Positions 15,301-27,639 are shown, counted from the stretch's first letter. The stretch: 64,000 nucleotides of DNA from Facklamia sp. 7083-14-GEN3 (GCF_024742075.1 NZ_JANSGD010000001.1:558001-622000); one strand, 5' to 3'. Numbers and translations: made by a program. Notes: generated from the sequence alone by a model not told the origin.

Positions 15301-16080
15301 ATGCGGATTTTCTATAAAAAAGTTTTTAAATTAGCACGCTTAGCTGGAAAGATTCTCTTAGAATCCAATGCCGAAGAGTATCGTGTTGAGGATACGACTT
15401 TAAGAATCCTTCAAACAACCGGCTTAGATTCCCCTTCTAGCTATTCCAACACCACCGGTCTTTTTCTTTCTCTTACAGATACAAAACTGGCAGAATTCAG
15501 CTTTTCCGAGATTGTGCGTATTAATAAACGGCAAAACAATATCCAACACATCGTTAAAGTGAATGATATTTCAAGAGCCTACGTTTCAGGAGAAATATCT
15601 GTTGATCAAGCTTATGAGGCTTTAAACAATATCCAGACCGATGAATATGGATTTATTATTAAGTATATTAATCTAATCTTGATCGTTCTTTTCGTTATTC
15701 TCTTCGGTGGGACCCCACTAGATATGTTAGTAGCTTTTCTAATTGGCTGCTTAATATTAACTTTAGATTATTGGCGCAAAACAACCTTTCTCACTGACTT
15801 CTTATTTAATATTCTCTCCATAGCTCTTGGCTCTTTAACTGTCAAGTTGATTGATGCCAGTTTTCCATCGACGATTCATCCCGTCATCATTCTAGGGGCT
15901 ATGATCATGCCAAATTATCCAGTGACTTCAGCGACCAATGCCATGCGCGACATTCTTAAAGGCAATAATCTAGCGGGAATTATCAAAGGCATTGATGCGG
16001 TTATGGTCATTATTTCCTTAACCATTGGTTATACCCTCAGTATTTTACTCAGCCAGATCATCCTTCCTTTTCTAAGCTAA
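15301..16080 (+). CDS. Threonine/serine exporter family protein (ThrE/YjjP-like, DUF1212)
   Basis: This is the large component of a ThrE-type amino-acid exporter. A soluble N-terminal domain (about residues 1-110, with AGKILLESNAEEYRVEDT and the STTGLFL-like NTTGLFLSLTD) is followed by four to five membrane segments to residue 259. Homologues normally sit next to a gene for the small membrane partner (YjjB/DUF3815), but here a terminator and a convergent gene follow at once. The partner is therefore elsewhere or missing. The ribosome binding site is GAGAGGGTG before ATG 15301. Confidence 0.85.
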   Translation: MRIFYKKVFKLARLAGKILLESNAEEYRVEDTTLRILQTTGLDSPSSYSNTTGLFLSLTDTKLAEFSFSEIVRINKRQNNIQHIVKVNDISRAYVSGEISVDQAYEALNNIQTDEYGFIIKYINLILIVLFVILFGGTPLDMLVAFLIGCLILTLDYWRKTTFLTDFLFNILSIALGSLTVKLIDASFPSTIHPVIILGAMIMPNYPVTSATNAMRDILKGNNLAGIIKGIDAVMVIISLTIGYTLSILLSQIILPFLS

Positions 16081-16108
16081 AAACCGATTCCTAGGAATCG
16101 GTTTTTTA
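16081..16108. terminator. Bidirectional terminator between convergent genes
   Basis: A perfect 24-bp inverted repeat AAACCGATTCC-TA-GGAATCGGTTT is followed by TTTAAT on the plus strand. It terminates thrE-like transcription and probably the TraX-like gene from the other side. Confidence 0.85.
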
Positions 16109-16828
16109 ATTGGTATTAAATAGCATTAATTTTATCAAATAAAGCAGCAAGATATGACCCGGATAGGCCCAATAATGAAAGGCTTGCTGGACCCTACCAC
16201 GTTTACCATTATAACAAAGAATAAATAAACTACTGAGAAAGACAGTCGGCATATAATATTCAAAGGAAAAGGCAGGTAGGATTGCTATAGCCTCTCTTAT
16301 TCGATTACCATAAGCAAAGTAAAGAATTAAAGCGGCTAAAATACCAAACAGGTCATAATCAGCCATAGTGAAATAAGCCAAACCAAAGCATAAACTGACA
16401 CTCACTAAACGCATCAACCAGTTCTCTTTAAAATGATCCAAGCACGCAAAAAGTAGTAGCGCAATTAATAATTCTATGAAAACATTTTGATGGTCCCAAT
16501 AAAAAGGTTGATTGGCAAAGGCTAAGTCAAAGGGAATTTCAGAAACCACAGCTAAGAATGCTAAACGCGTAAAATAACGCTTCAAATTTCTAGTGTGATG
16601 ATAACCTTCTAATAAAAGATAAAGATAAATTGGAAAAGCTAAGCGACCAATATTTCGCATAATTTCATAGACGCTGACCATCTGAGTTAAAAATTCATAA
16701 CTATAATCACTCTGGTGGTTAAAAATACCCATTTCAATCAGAACTACTGCCGTATGGTCAATCACCATGAAAATTAAAGCTAACCACTTTAAATGTCCGG
16801 CTGTCAAAAAGGCCTTCGAATTCTTCAT
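16106..16828 (-). CDS. TraX-family membrane protein
   Basis: This polytopic membrane protein of 240 residues has about seven to eight hydrophobic segments. It carries the TraX hallmarks: LKWLALIFMVIDHTAVV at the N-terminus, then RNIGRLAFPIYLYLLLEGYHHTRN. The family is named after an F-plasmid pilin acetylase but is widespread in Firmicutes as chromosomal acyltransferase-like proteins. There are no conjugation genes here, so a role in modifying an envelope polymer is more likely. It is monocistronic. The promoter TTGTTT-17-TATAAT carries a cre-like sequence in its spacer. Confidence 0.83.
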   Translation of the reverse strand: MKNSKAFLTAGHLKWLALIFMVIDHTAVVLIEMGIFNHQSDYSYEFLTQMVSVYEIMRNIGRLAFPIYLYLLLEGYHHTRNLKRYFTRLAFLAVVSEIPFDLAFANQPFYWDHQNVFIELLIALLLFACLDHFKENWLMRLVSVSLCFGLAYFTMADYDLFGILAALILYFAYGNRIREAIAILPAFSFEYYMPTVFLSSLFILCYNGKRGRVQQAFHYWAYPGHILLLYLIKLMLFNTN

Positions 16829-16863
16829 TTAAATTACACCTCACACACTTGGATAATATGCTC

Positions 16864-16892
16864 ATTATATAAAGAAAACGCTTTTAAAACAA
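16864..16892 (-). promoter_or_regulatory. Promoter of the TraX-like gene with candidate cre in the spacer
   Basis: On the minus strand TTGTTT (plus 16887-16892), a 17-bp spacer and TATAAT (plus 16864-16869). The spacer holds AGAAAACGCTTTTA (plus 16873-16886), a 12-of-14 match to cre on the minus strand. Confidence 0.55.
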
Positions 16893-16928
16893 GAAAAAAA
16901 GACAGCTTACTTCATTCGCTAGCTGTCT
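16893..16928 (-). terminator. Terminator of the LCP gene
   Basis: The stem AGACAGCT / AGCTGTCT (16900-16907 with 16921-16928), with a 13-base loop, is followed by TTTTTTTCTT on the minus strand. Confidence 0.75.
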
Positions 16929-16936
16929 ATGATATT

Positions 16937-17830
16937 TTATTTATCGGATTCTTTTTCAAGTTTAAAAGTATCTTCATTTTCTGGATCATTGGTCAGCTTA
17001 CCACTTAACTCATCCTTAATAATTTGTTGATTTTTACTAAAGGACTCTTCAGTGATTTGATCATAATAAATGCCATCTAACATAAAGCCTTCACCCTCAA
17101 ATTGGTTAAAGGAAATAGTTGGACGCATATCTAAGTGAGAGACTACTAACTTACCGAGATCAAACATATTAAGGTTCATGCCTACATATTTATTTATAGC
17201 AGTTGTCATACCAATTACTTCTTTAATACCTCTGGTTTTATTTAAGGCAGCTTGAGCAATGCCGAATACCACTTGACGTTGACGTTTTTGACGAGCATAG
17301 TCACCACCAGAATTGTAGCGTTCTCTTACGTAAGCAAGAGCCATCTCGCCGTCTAAGTGAACCTCTTGACCTTCAGTAAAGGTGTAACCACTGATTTCAA
17401 AAGTAGTTGGTGGAACTACATCAATACCTCCTACTGAATCGACTACATCGGCTAAGCCTTTCATATCAACAGTAACATAATAGGGAATTTTAATGTCTAA
17501 CCAGTTTTCGACTGTTTCAACTGACAATTCAGGTCCACCAAAGGCATAAGCGTGATTAATTTTATCCATCCCTCGATTAGGAATATCCACATAGGAGTCA
17601 CGTGGAATAGAAGTTACGACAATATTTTCTTCTTCAGGATTGATGGTAGCTACCATCATAACATCTGAACGCCCCACTTCGGTTCGACCCAAGTCTCCCG
17701 TATCAATTCCTAATAGTAATACAGAGAATGGTTTGTTCACATCAGTCGCATGAGTGGAAACAGTCATTGTAAATAATGAAGTTATCAATAAAGCAAAAAC
17801 AACAATATATTTAAAAAGTTTTTTGATCAT
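16937..17830 (-). CDS. LytR-CpsA-Psr (LCP) family cell-wall polymer ligase
   Basis: This enzyme transfers teichoic acid or capsule precursors from undecaprenyl phosphate to peptidoglycan at the outer membrane face. After an N-terminal membrane anchor/signal (residues 1-28) the LCP domain shows LLLGIDTG, GRSDVMMVATINP, TSIPRDSYVDIP, KINHAYAFGG, VGGIDVVPP, ALAYVRERYNSGGDYARQKRQRQV. The Arg and Asp residues that bind pyrophosphate are present. It is 297 residues long. It is transcribed away from the galU pair, and it may attach the polysaccharide made by the locus at 39-50 kb. A TATAAT (plus 17862-17867) precedes it. Confidence 0.9.
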   Translation of the reverse strand: MIKKLFKYIVVFALLITSLFTMTVSTHATDVNKPFSVLLLGIDTGDLGRTEVGRSDVMMVATINPEEENIVVTSIPRDSYVDIPNRGMDKINHAYAFGGPELSVETVENWLDIKIPYYVTVDMKGLADVVDSVGGIDVVPPTTFEISGYTFTEGQEVHLDGEMALAYVRERYNSGGDYARQKRQRQVVFGIAQAALNKTRGIKEVIGMTTAINKYVGMNLNMFDLGKLVVSHLDMRPTISFNQFEGEGFMLDGIYYDQITEESFSKNQQIIKDELSGKLTNDPENEDTFKLEKESDK

Positions 17831-17952
17831 ATTTTCATCTTCCTTTCTATCTAGCGTTATTATTATAAGCTATTTAAGATTTAATTTCTAGAATTTCACA
17901 GAAAATTCCAATATATCCCTAAATATTTTATAAAATCATAGCTGGACTTAAC

Positions 17953-17981
17953 TTGAGAAAATGATCTAAAAATCTTATGAT
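17953..17981 (+). promoter_or_regulatory. Promoter of the galU pair
   Basis: TTGAGA (17953-17958), a 17-bp spacer and TATGAT (17976-17981) lie about 30 bases upstream of the first galU start. Confidence 0.65.
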
Positions 17982-18011
17982 AAAAATAATTATAATCAAA
18001 GGAGACTGTTT

Positions 18012-18884
18012 ATGAAAGTTAGAAAAGCTGTCATCCCCGCAGCCGGTCTTGGAACCCGCTTCCTACCTGCTACAAAGGCCATGCCAAAAGAAATGCTCCC
18101 TATTATTAATAAGCCAACCATTCAATTTATTGTCGAAGAAGCCATTCAATCTGGTATTGAAGATATCTTAATAGTGACCGGACGTTCTAAGCGTCCTATT
18201 GAGGACCATTTTGATGCTAATGAAGAGTTAGAAGCCGTCTTAGAAGCCAAAGGCAAGCAAGAATTGCTAACCACTGTCAAAAATCTCAATAATATCAATC
18301 TCTTTTTTAAACGTCAATCTTATCCAAAAGGATTGGGTCATGCTGTCTTACAAGCTAAGAATTTTATTGGAGACGAACCCTTTGTCGTCATGTTAGGTGA
18401 TGACTTGATGACTGACACGGTTCCCTTAACCAAACAATTAATTAATAATTACAACAATACCCATGCCTCTACTCTAGCTGTTATGTCTGTACCGCCACAA
18501 GACACCTCAAAATATGGTGTCATCGACCCGGAACGCCAATACGAAAAAGGTATCTATAATGTAAGACGTTTTGTCGAAAAGCCATCTCCTGAAGTAGCTC
18601 CGTCCAACCTAGCTATTATTGGACGCTACCTCTTAACACCAGAAATATTTTCTCTTTTAGAAACACAACCGGCTGGTGCGGGCAATGAGATTCAGTTAAC
18701 CGATGCGATTGACCGATTAAATAAAATCCAACGCGTCTTTGCCTTAGAGTTTAATGGTCGTCGTTATGATGTGGGGAATAAATTCGGATACATGGAAACG
18801 GTCATTGAATATGGTCTCACTCTTCCGGAATTACGAGACGATTTAATCGAATTTATCAAATCCACTGTCAAGGAGCGCTTATAG
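18012..18884 (+). CDS. galU: UTP-glucose-1-phosphate uridylyltransferase, copy 1
   Basis: It makes UDP-glucose from glucose-1-phosphate and UTP. The nucleotide-binding loop [21 protein letters not shown] (VMLGDDLM), [14 protein letters not shown] and RRYDVGNK are all present. At 290 residues it is full length. The ATG is preceded by AAAGGAG. A second galU follows nine bases downstream in the same operon. Of the three paralogues in this window, this copy and the one at 39259 are the most canonical. Confidence 0.9.
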   Translation: MKVRKAVIPAAGLGTRFLPATKAMPKEMLPIINKPTIQFIVEEAIQSGIEDILIVTGRSKRPIEDHFDANEELEAVLEAKGKQELLTTVKNLNNINLFFKRQSYPKGLGHAVLQAKNFIGDEPFVVMLGDDLMTDTVPLTKQLINNYNNTHASTLAVMSVPPQDTSKYGVIDPERQYEKGIYNVRRFVEKPSPEVAPSNLAIIGRYLLTPEIFSLLETQPAGAGNEIQLTDAIDRLNKIQRVFALEFNGRRYDVGNKFGYMETVIEYGLTLPELRDDLIEFIKSTVKERL

Positions 18885-18893
18885 GAGGTTATT

Positions 18894-19775
18894 ATGTCTA
18901 AAATTCAAGTTAAAAAAGCTGTTATTCCAGCTGCCGGTTTAGGCACGCGCTTTTTACCCGCAACTAAGGCCATTGCTAAAGAAATATTACCTATTATTGA
19001 TAAGCCAGCCATCCAATTCATTGTCGAAGAAGCCTTAGATGCTGGCATTGAAGATATTTTAATTATTACAGGTAAAGGAAAGCAAGAAATTGAAGACCAT
19101 TTTGATGCCAACTTTACCCTCGAACAAAATTTAAAAGCCAAAGGTAAGGATAAGCTACTGAGACTAGCTACTGAAACATCCAACTTAAATATTCATTACA
19201 CCAGACAAGACCATCCTAGAGGTCTAGGAGATGCAGTTCGTCACGCCAAAGCCTTTAACGGAAATGATCCTTTCCTCCTTCTTTTAGGAGATGATATCAT
19301 TCGGGGAGAAAACCTTTCTAAACAAATTATTGATCTCTATGCAGAAAAAGAACAAACGGTGATTGCTGGCGTTCGGGTTGATCCGAACAAGACCAAGAAT
19401 TATGGTATTTTAGATATTCAAGAAACAGCAAACCCTCATGTCTTCCAAGTAGTCGATATGATTGAAAAACCGCAAAATCATGCACCTTCTAACATGGCTG
19501 CGGCGGGTCGCTATATTCTAGAACCAGCCATATTTAAAATCTTAGATGAGCTTGAAGCCGGTCCAACGGGTGAAGTTGAATTAACTGATGCCTTAATTCA
19601 ATTACAAAAAACTCAACCACTACTAGCCTTTGAATATCAAGGCGAATGGTTTGAAGTGGGAGACGCCAAAGGGATGCTCCAAGCTTCTATTATATTTGCG
19701 CTCGACCATCCAGAAGTTAAAGATGAATTTGTTCCTTATCTTAAAAAATTAGCTGAAAAGTTTGCGGACGTATAG
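18894..19775 (+). CDS. UTP-glucose-1-phosphate uridylyltransferase-like protein, copy 2 (divergent)
   Basis: This is a GalU-family nucleotidyltransferase in tandem with copy 1. The N-terminal loop is [18 protein letters not shown], where the other copies have AMPKE. The C-terminal motif usually read as RYDVGxK is WFEVGDAKG, and EIQLTDAI is replaced by EVELTDALI. The LGDD and IEKP motifs remain. The changes suggest a paralogue with altered substrate or regulation, though uridylyltransferase activity is still the first guess. GAGG lies upstream of ATG 18894. The hairpin at 19782-19813 ends the operon. Confidence 0.82.
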   Translation: MSKIQVKKAVIPAAGLGTRFLPATKAIAKEILPIIDKPAIQFIVEEALDAGIEDILIITGKGKQEIEDHFDANFTLEQNLKAKGKDKLLRLATETSNLNIHYTRQDHPRGLGDAVRHAKAFNGNDPFLLLLGDDIIRGENLSKQIIDLYAEKEQTVIAGVRVDPNKTKNYGILDIQETANPHVFQVVDMIEKPQNHAPSNMAAAGRYILEPAIFKILDELEAGPTGEVELTDALIQLQKTQPLLAFEYQGEWFEVGDAKGMLQASIIFALDHPEVKDEFVPYLKKLAEKFADV

Positions 19776-19781
19776 TAATTA

Positions 19782-19813
19782 AAGCAGAGTCAATTTATGA
19801 CCCTGCTTTTTAT
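19782..19813 (+). terminator. Terminator of the galU pair
   Basis: AAAGCAGAGTC / GACCCTGCTTT forms a stem with one mismatch and loop AATTTAT, followed by TTATTCTT. Confidence 0.65.
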
Positions 19814-20082
19814 TCTTAAAATGATAAAGGCTTTATAAGTCTAAAACGAATCGCTTAATTTGTATTTGAACAATAAATTAAAAAAAAATTCAACAATATT
19901 CGTCCCTATAAATTGTAATATATTGCAACACTTAAATAATAATTTATGTCATTTTATGTAAGCGAATAAAAAACGATTGTATCCCCTATTCTATTGCTAA
20001 TAAACTCAGTAATTATTTGAAAACTTTAGTAAGACGGTCTTATGATTAAAGTGCTATAAAAGCTAAAGCACTACGATTTCTT
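19814..20082. other. AT-rich intergenic region upstream of the ATP synthase operon
   Basis: There is no convincing frame on either strand. GTGCTATA occurs twice (near 20051 and 20101), and the related AGTGCTA lies near 20119; GCTAAAGCAC lies near 20062. The region therefore contains short related motifs just upstream of and around the atp promoter, possibly regulatory. Confidence 0.5.
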
Positions 20083-20110
20083 TTGAAAGTCTAAGAAATT
20101 GTGCTATAGT
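20083..20110 (+). promoter_or_regulatory. Promoter of the ATP synthase operon
   Basis: TTGAAA (20083-20088), a 16-bp spacer and the extended -10 element TGcTATAGT (20102-20110). The leader to atpB is about 90 bases. Confidence 0.72.
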
Positions 20111-20209
20111 GGATATAAGTGCTAAAATTTTACTTTTTTCTCAGGAAAATAGTTTAACTGTTTAATAAGTTTAAAATAAGCATTAAAACTTATGAAAGAA
20201 GGAATCTGA

Positions 20210-20917
20210 ATGGAAGATACACCGATTGTTCATTTTCTCGGCCTTTCTTTTAACTTCAACACATTAATTGCTACAATTGTGGTGGTGGCGATTATTTCCG
20301 TGTTGTGTTTTTTAGTTAGCCGAAGATTATCCGCCAATCATCCTTCCAAATTCCAAGTCTTGATGGAAATCATCATCGAATTTGTTGAAGGCATCTGTGA
20401 CTCAACCCTCGGTCAACACCAAAATGTTTATGTCAATTTAGGGTTGACCTTTTTCTTGTTCATTTTTGTTTCAAACTTAATTGGACTACCCTTTTTAATT
20501 GTGTCAGAGCATGAATCATTTTGGCGTAGCCCGACGGCTGATCCCATTGTAACCATTTCTTTAGCAATCATTGCTATATTATCGGGGCACATTCTAGGAA
20601 TTAAGAAGAATGGTTTAGGCGGTCACCTTAAGAGCTTCTACGCTAGCCCTAACATTTTAAAATTACCACTACAGCTCGTTGAAGAAACTATTAATACAAC
20701 TACTTTAGCCTTACGTTTGTTCGGTAATATTTTCGCAGGAGAAGTTTTAGTTGGACTGATTGCTAAGTTCGCTATGATCTTAATTCCATTTACTTGGGCA
20801 TTGGCAGTCCCCTTACAATTCGTATGGCAAGGCTTCTCTGTCTTTATTGGTGCCATCCAGGCCTATATTTTTACCACACTAACCATGGTTTACTTATCAC
20901 ATAAAATTAATCATTAA
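20210..20917 (+). CDS. atpB: ATP synthase Fo subunit a
   Basis: This membrane stator subunit forms the proton half-channels against the c-ring. It has 235 residues with five to six hydrophobic helices. The essential Arg region is recognisable as TTTLALRLFGNIFAGEVL (Arg in ALRLFGN), and QAYIFTTLTMVYL lies at the end. It is the first gene of the operon atpBEFHAGDC; no atpI precedes it. The ribosome binding site AAGAAGGAA lies before ATG 20210. Confidence 0.93.
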   Translation: MEDTPIVHFLGLSFNFNTLIATIVVVAIISVLCFLVSRRLSANHPSKFQVLMEIIIEFVEGICDSTLGQHQNVYVNLGLTFFLFIFVSNLIGLPFLIVSEHESFWRSPTADPIVTISLAIIAILSGHILGIKKNGLGGHLKSFYASPNILKLPLQLVEETINTTTLALRLFGNIFAGEVLVGLIAKFAMILIPFTWALAVPLQFVWQGFSVFIGAIQAYIFTTLTMVYLSHKINH

Positions 20918-20939
20918 TCCAAATACAAAGGAGATTTAA

Positions 20940-21155
<216 letters not shown>

Positions 21156-21182
21156 CCATAAACTACTTAAGGAGTGTCAATA

Positions 21183-21683
21183 TTGGACTTTAATATTATT
21201 CTGGGCGAAGCCATCTTAACAATTGCATCCTTTTTGATCTTACTCTTTGTCATCCATAAATTTGCGTGGAAACCCTTCAATCAAATGCTAGAAACCCGTC
21301 AGAAAAAAATTGCTGATGATTGGCAAGCGGCTGAAGAAGCTAAGAATAAGAATAAGGAAGCTTTATCACAAATCGATTCTCAACTAAAATCAGCTCACTT
21401 AGAAGCTGAGAAAATCATTCGTCAAGCTCAAATTGATGCCAGTCATTTGCGCGACAAGATGATTGAAGAAACCCGTCAAGAACAGAGCAAAATGCTTCAA
21501 ATGACGCAAGAAGACTTAAAAGTACAAAGACAAAACTTTGCCGAAAATATGCAAGAATCATTAGTTCATATGGCTGTTGCCATGGCGGGAAAGGTAGTTC
21601 GTCGTGAAATTTCAGAAGATGACCATCGTCAAATGATTCAAGAATTTATCAATCGATTGGAGGAGCTCGATGAACAACGGTAG
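21183..21683 (+). CDS. atpF: ATP synthase Fo subunit b
   Basis: This peripheral stalk subunit has one N-terminal membrane helix (ILTIASFLILLFVIHKF) and a long charged coiled coil. The likely start is TTG 21183, eight bases after AAGGAG (21169-21174). The in-frame GTG at 21174 overlaps that ribosome binding site. It overlaps atpH by 14 bases. The 166 residues are normal for a Firmicute b subunit. Confidence 0.88.
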   Translation: MDFNIILGEAILTIASFLILLFVIHKFAWKPFNQMLETRQKKIADDWQAAEEAKNKNKEALSQIDSQLKSAHLEAEKIIRQAQIDASHLRDKMIEETRQEQSKMLQMTQEDLKVQRQNFAENMQESLVHMAVAMAGKVVRREISEDDHRQMIQEFINRLEELDEQR

Positions 21684-22074
21684 ACTTCACAAACAAGAAG
21701 ATTTAGCTGAGCTCGCCCTAAAATCAGGACGACAAGTTACCTATGAAGATGACCTCCTCTTCGAACTTCTAGATATAGAAATTAATGATGAAGAAGAAGG
21801 TCAAGAAATCTTAAAAGAATTAACTGGGGAACGCCTCTTTTTATCTTCGGCTATCCCTTTAACCAAAGCAGAAAAGCTTAAAATTGCCCGTGAATTCATG
21901 CGCATTACTGGCTTTTCGATTCGTTCTTTTACGACTATTATTAACCCAGATTTAATTATTGGTGTTCGCTTGCAAAGTGAACGCTTCTACTATGAATTAT
22001 CTGGCGGACAGATCTTGCAAACGATGCAAAATGAAATTAATATTCCGGAAAGTGAAGAGGTGATTTCTTCATGA
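21670..22074 (+). CDS. atpH: ATP synthase F1 subunit delta, unusually short
   Basis: This connects F1 to the b stalk. The C-terminal half matches delta/OSCP ([25 protein letters not shown], corresponding to the family's GG-hh signature), and the position between atpF and atpA is diagnostic. The protein has only 134 residues against about 175-180 usual, so 40-45 residues are missing. They appear to come from the N-terminal six-helix bundle that holds the alpha subunits. GGAGGAG lies before ATG 21670, and the end overlaps atpA in ATGA, so the frame is intact rather than truncated by a stop. Confidence 0.8.
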   Translation: MNNGRLHKQEDLAELALKSGRQVTYEDDLLFELLDIEINDEEEGQEILKELTGERLFLSSAIPLTKAEKLKIAREFMRITGFSIRSFTTIINPDLIIGVRLQSERFYYELSGGQILQTMQNEINIPESEEVISS

Positions 22075-23605
22075 GCAAAAACGAAAAGTTTACAAAAGAT
22101 GTCTTAAAACAAATCCGAGACTTCGAAATTGATAAGAAGTTAGAAGAAATCGGAACGGTTTCCTATGTCGGAGACGGTATTGCCTTTTCAGAAGGATTGG
22201 ACAACGCCATGTATGGTGAGATGGTTGAATTTAATGATGGAACGATCGGCATGGTGCAAAACCTTGAAAATGATCAAGTCGGAGTTATCATCTTTGGTTC
22301 CTATCATCAAATCCATGAAGGTGATATTATTCGTCGAATGAATCATACCATGGAGGTTCCAGTTGGTAAGGCCCTACTTGGACGAGTAGTGGATGCCTTA
22401 GGACGTCCAATTGATGAAAAAGGTCCTATCTTAACTAATAAAACACGGCCAGTAGAACATGAAGCACCCAGTATTATGGAAAGACAATCAGTTAAAAAAC
22501 CTTTAGAAACAGGAATAAAAGCCATTGACTCCTTAGTGCCAATCGGAAGAGGACAAAGGGAATTAATTATCGGTGACCGTAAGACTGGTAAAACTTCGCT
22601 AGCAGTTGATGCTATCTTAAACCAAAAAGATAAAGATGTTATTTGTATCTATGTAGCTATCGGTCAAAAAGAATCAACGGTTAAAAACATTGTTCATACC
22701 TTGACCAACCGTGGCGCAATGGATTACTCCATTGTAATGACTGCTTCTGCTTCTAAGCCTGCTCCCCTACTTTACTTAGCTCCATATGCTGCAACGGCTA
22801 TGGCTGAGGAATTTATGTATGAAGGAAAGCATGTCTTAATTATTTATGATGATTTATCCAAACAAGCAGCGGCTTATCGTGAAATGTCCCTCTTGCTCAA
22901 ACGACCACCTGGACGTGAAGCTTATCCTGGGGATATTTTTTATCTTCACTCTCGTCTTTTGGAACGGTCAGCTAAATTATCGGATGAATTAGGCGGCGGT
23001 TCAATTACCTCCTTACCAATTGTTGAAACACAAGCGGGAGATATTTCAGCCTATATTCCAACCAACGTCATTTCAATTACGGACGGTCAGATTTTCTTAC
23101 AAAGCGATCTTTTCTTCTCTGGTGTCCGTCCAGCCATTAACGCGGGACTATCTGTTTCTAGGGTTGGGGGCTCTGCACAATTGAAGGCCATGAAACAAGT
23201 TTCAGGAACATTGCGTTTAGACTTAGCTTCATATCGTGAATTAGAAGCCTTTACATCCTTTGGATCAGATATTGATGAAATGACTGCGCGTCAATTAAGA
23301 CGTGGCGAGCGCATCGTTGAAGTGTTAAAACAAGGCCTTCACAAACCAATGCGTTCAGGTGTTCAAATCATAGTCTTCTACGCTTTAGGTAATGGATACT
23401 TTGACAAGGTACCTGTTAACTTAATTCATCAGTTAGAAGATGTTATTGCTGATGAATTCATTACCTACCATGCCGGTCTTTTGCAACAATTAGAAGATAA
23501 TCAACCTCTACCAACTGAAATCGAATTAAATGGTATTTTAGATAAAGTTGTTGATAATTTTATCCTTGTTCATTCTGAAGGATCCCAAACAGGAAGTGAT
23601 AAGTA

Positions 23606-23606
<1 letters not shown>
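22071..23606 (+). CDS. atpA: ATP synthase F1 subunit alpha
   Basis: This non-catalytic nucleotide-binding subunit has 511 residues. The P-loop reads GDRKTGKTS, where the common form is GDRQTGKT. Also present are [36 protein letters not shown] and [15 protein letters not shown], with the arginine finger in the last. It starts with an ATGA overlap with atpH and overlaps atpG by one base, so subunits are translationally coupled. Confidence 0.95.
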
Positions 23607-26430
<2,824 letters not shown>

Positions 26431-26431
<1 letters not shown>

Positions 26432-26467
26432 AAAAAACTTCCGTTTATCTTAAACGGAAGTTTTTTT
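26431..26467. terminator. Strong bidirectional terminator after atpC
   Basis: A stem of up to 17 bp, AACTTCCGTTTA / TAAACGGAAGTT plus A/T extensions, with loop TCT and poly-T on both exits. It separates the convergent atp operon and ugd gene. Confidence 0.9.
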
Positions 26468-26475
26468 ATTTGGTC

Positions 26476-27639
26476 TTAATTATTATTGAAGACATCTCTA
26501 CTATAGACCTTTTCTTTAACAGCTTCTAATTCTTCAGCATAACGATTGGCTAAAATAATATCAGCTTTTTGAGAAAATGTTTCAAAGTCGTCTAGGACTT
26601 CTTCGCCATCAAACTGCTTTTCGTTGAGAGTCGGTTCAAAAATAATAATGTCTTTCCTCTCTGCTCGAAGATGTTTAATAATATCCAGAATGGCAGATTG
26701 ACGGAAATTATCGGAATTGGACTTCATGGTCAAGCGGTAAATACCGACTACTTGCACATCTTGTTTTAAAACTTGTGAAGAAATGTGTTCTTTACGAGTT
26801 GCATTGGAATCCACTATCGCTTGGATTAAGTTATTTGGAACGTCTTGGTAATTAGCCAGTAATTGCTTGGTATCCTTAGGTAGACAGTAGCCACCATAAC
26901 CAAATGACGGATTGTTGTAGTGGTCGCCAATTCTTGGGTCAAGTCCCACACCTTCAATAATATGTTGACTGTTTAAACCACGTACTTCAGCATAGGTATC
27001 CAGCTCATTAAAATAAGAAATTCTTAAAGCTAAATAAGTATTGGAAAAAAGTTTAACCGCTTCTGCTTCTGTAGAAGGCATGGTTAAGATAGGAACTTCT
27101 TTATCCAGGCTAGACTCGGCAAACAATTCAGCCACTTTCTCACTTTGAGCGGATTCATTGCCGACAATAATGCGTGATGGATGTAAGTTATCGAAAAGTG
27201 CCTTACCTTCTCTTAAAAACTCTGGTGAAAAGACAATATCCATACCATATTTTTGACGCATTTCCTCGGTATAACCTACAGGAATGGTTGATTTGATGAC
27301 TACCACAGCTTGAGGAGCATATTCCTTCACCTTGTCGAGTGCTTCTTCTACAGCTGAAGTATCAAAGTGATTGTTAGCGTCATCGTAATTAGTTGGAGTT
27401 GCAATAATCACTAATTCTGCTCCACTATATGCATAGTTAGGATCATCGGTAGCTTCCAAATTTAAGGAATGATTGGCTAAATAGTCTTCAATTTCAGCAT
27501 CCACAATCGGTGCGATTCTTTGATTAATTAAATCGACCCTTGCTTTAACGATTTCCATAGCTTTAACTTCGTTTTCTTGAGCTAAAAGTATGGCATTGGA
27601 AAGTCCAACATAACCCATTCCTGCAACTGTTATTTTCAT
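26476..27639 (-). CDS. ugd: UDP-glucose 6-dehydrogenase, copy 1
   Basis: It oxidises UDP-glucose to UDP-glucuronate using two NAD. The Rossmann motif AGMGYVGLSNA lies at the start. Other motifs are [21 protein letters not shown], the catalytic Cys in [11 protein letters not shown] and [15 protein letters not shown]. The 387 residues match the short HasB/Ugd class. It is monocistronic. It lies beside the galU pair with the atp operon in between, and is a paralogue of the copy at 40209; both end in FNNN. Its product could feed capsule or another glucuronate-containing polymer. Confidence 0.92.
   Translation of the reverse strand: MKITVAGMGYVGLSNAILLAQENEVKAMEIVKARVDLINQRIAPIVDAEIEDYLANHSLNLEATDDPNYAYSGAELVIIATPTNYDDANNHFDTSAVEEALDKVKEYAPQAVVVIKSTIPVGYTEEMRQKYGMDIVFSPEFLREGKALFDNLHPSRIIVGNESAQSEKVAELFAESSLDKEVPILTMPSTEAEAVKLFSNTYLALRISYFNELDTYAEVRGLNSQHIIEGVGLDPRIGDHYNNPSFGYGGYCLPKDTKQLLANYQDVPNNLIQAIVDSNATRKEHISSQVLKQDVQVVGIYRLTMKSNSDNFRQSAILDIIKHLRAERKDIIIFEPTLNEKQFDGEEVLDDFETFSQKADIILANRYAEELEAVKEKVYSRDVFNNN

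Noticed and set aside
16106-16828. TraX-like gene as evidence for a conjugative element
   Set aside because: No relaxase, coupling protein, pilus or integrase genes lie near; TraX-like proteins are common chromosomal acyltransferase-like proteins in Firmicutes.
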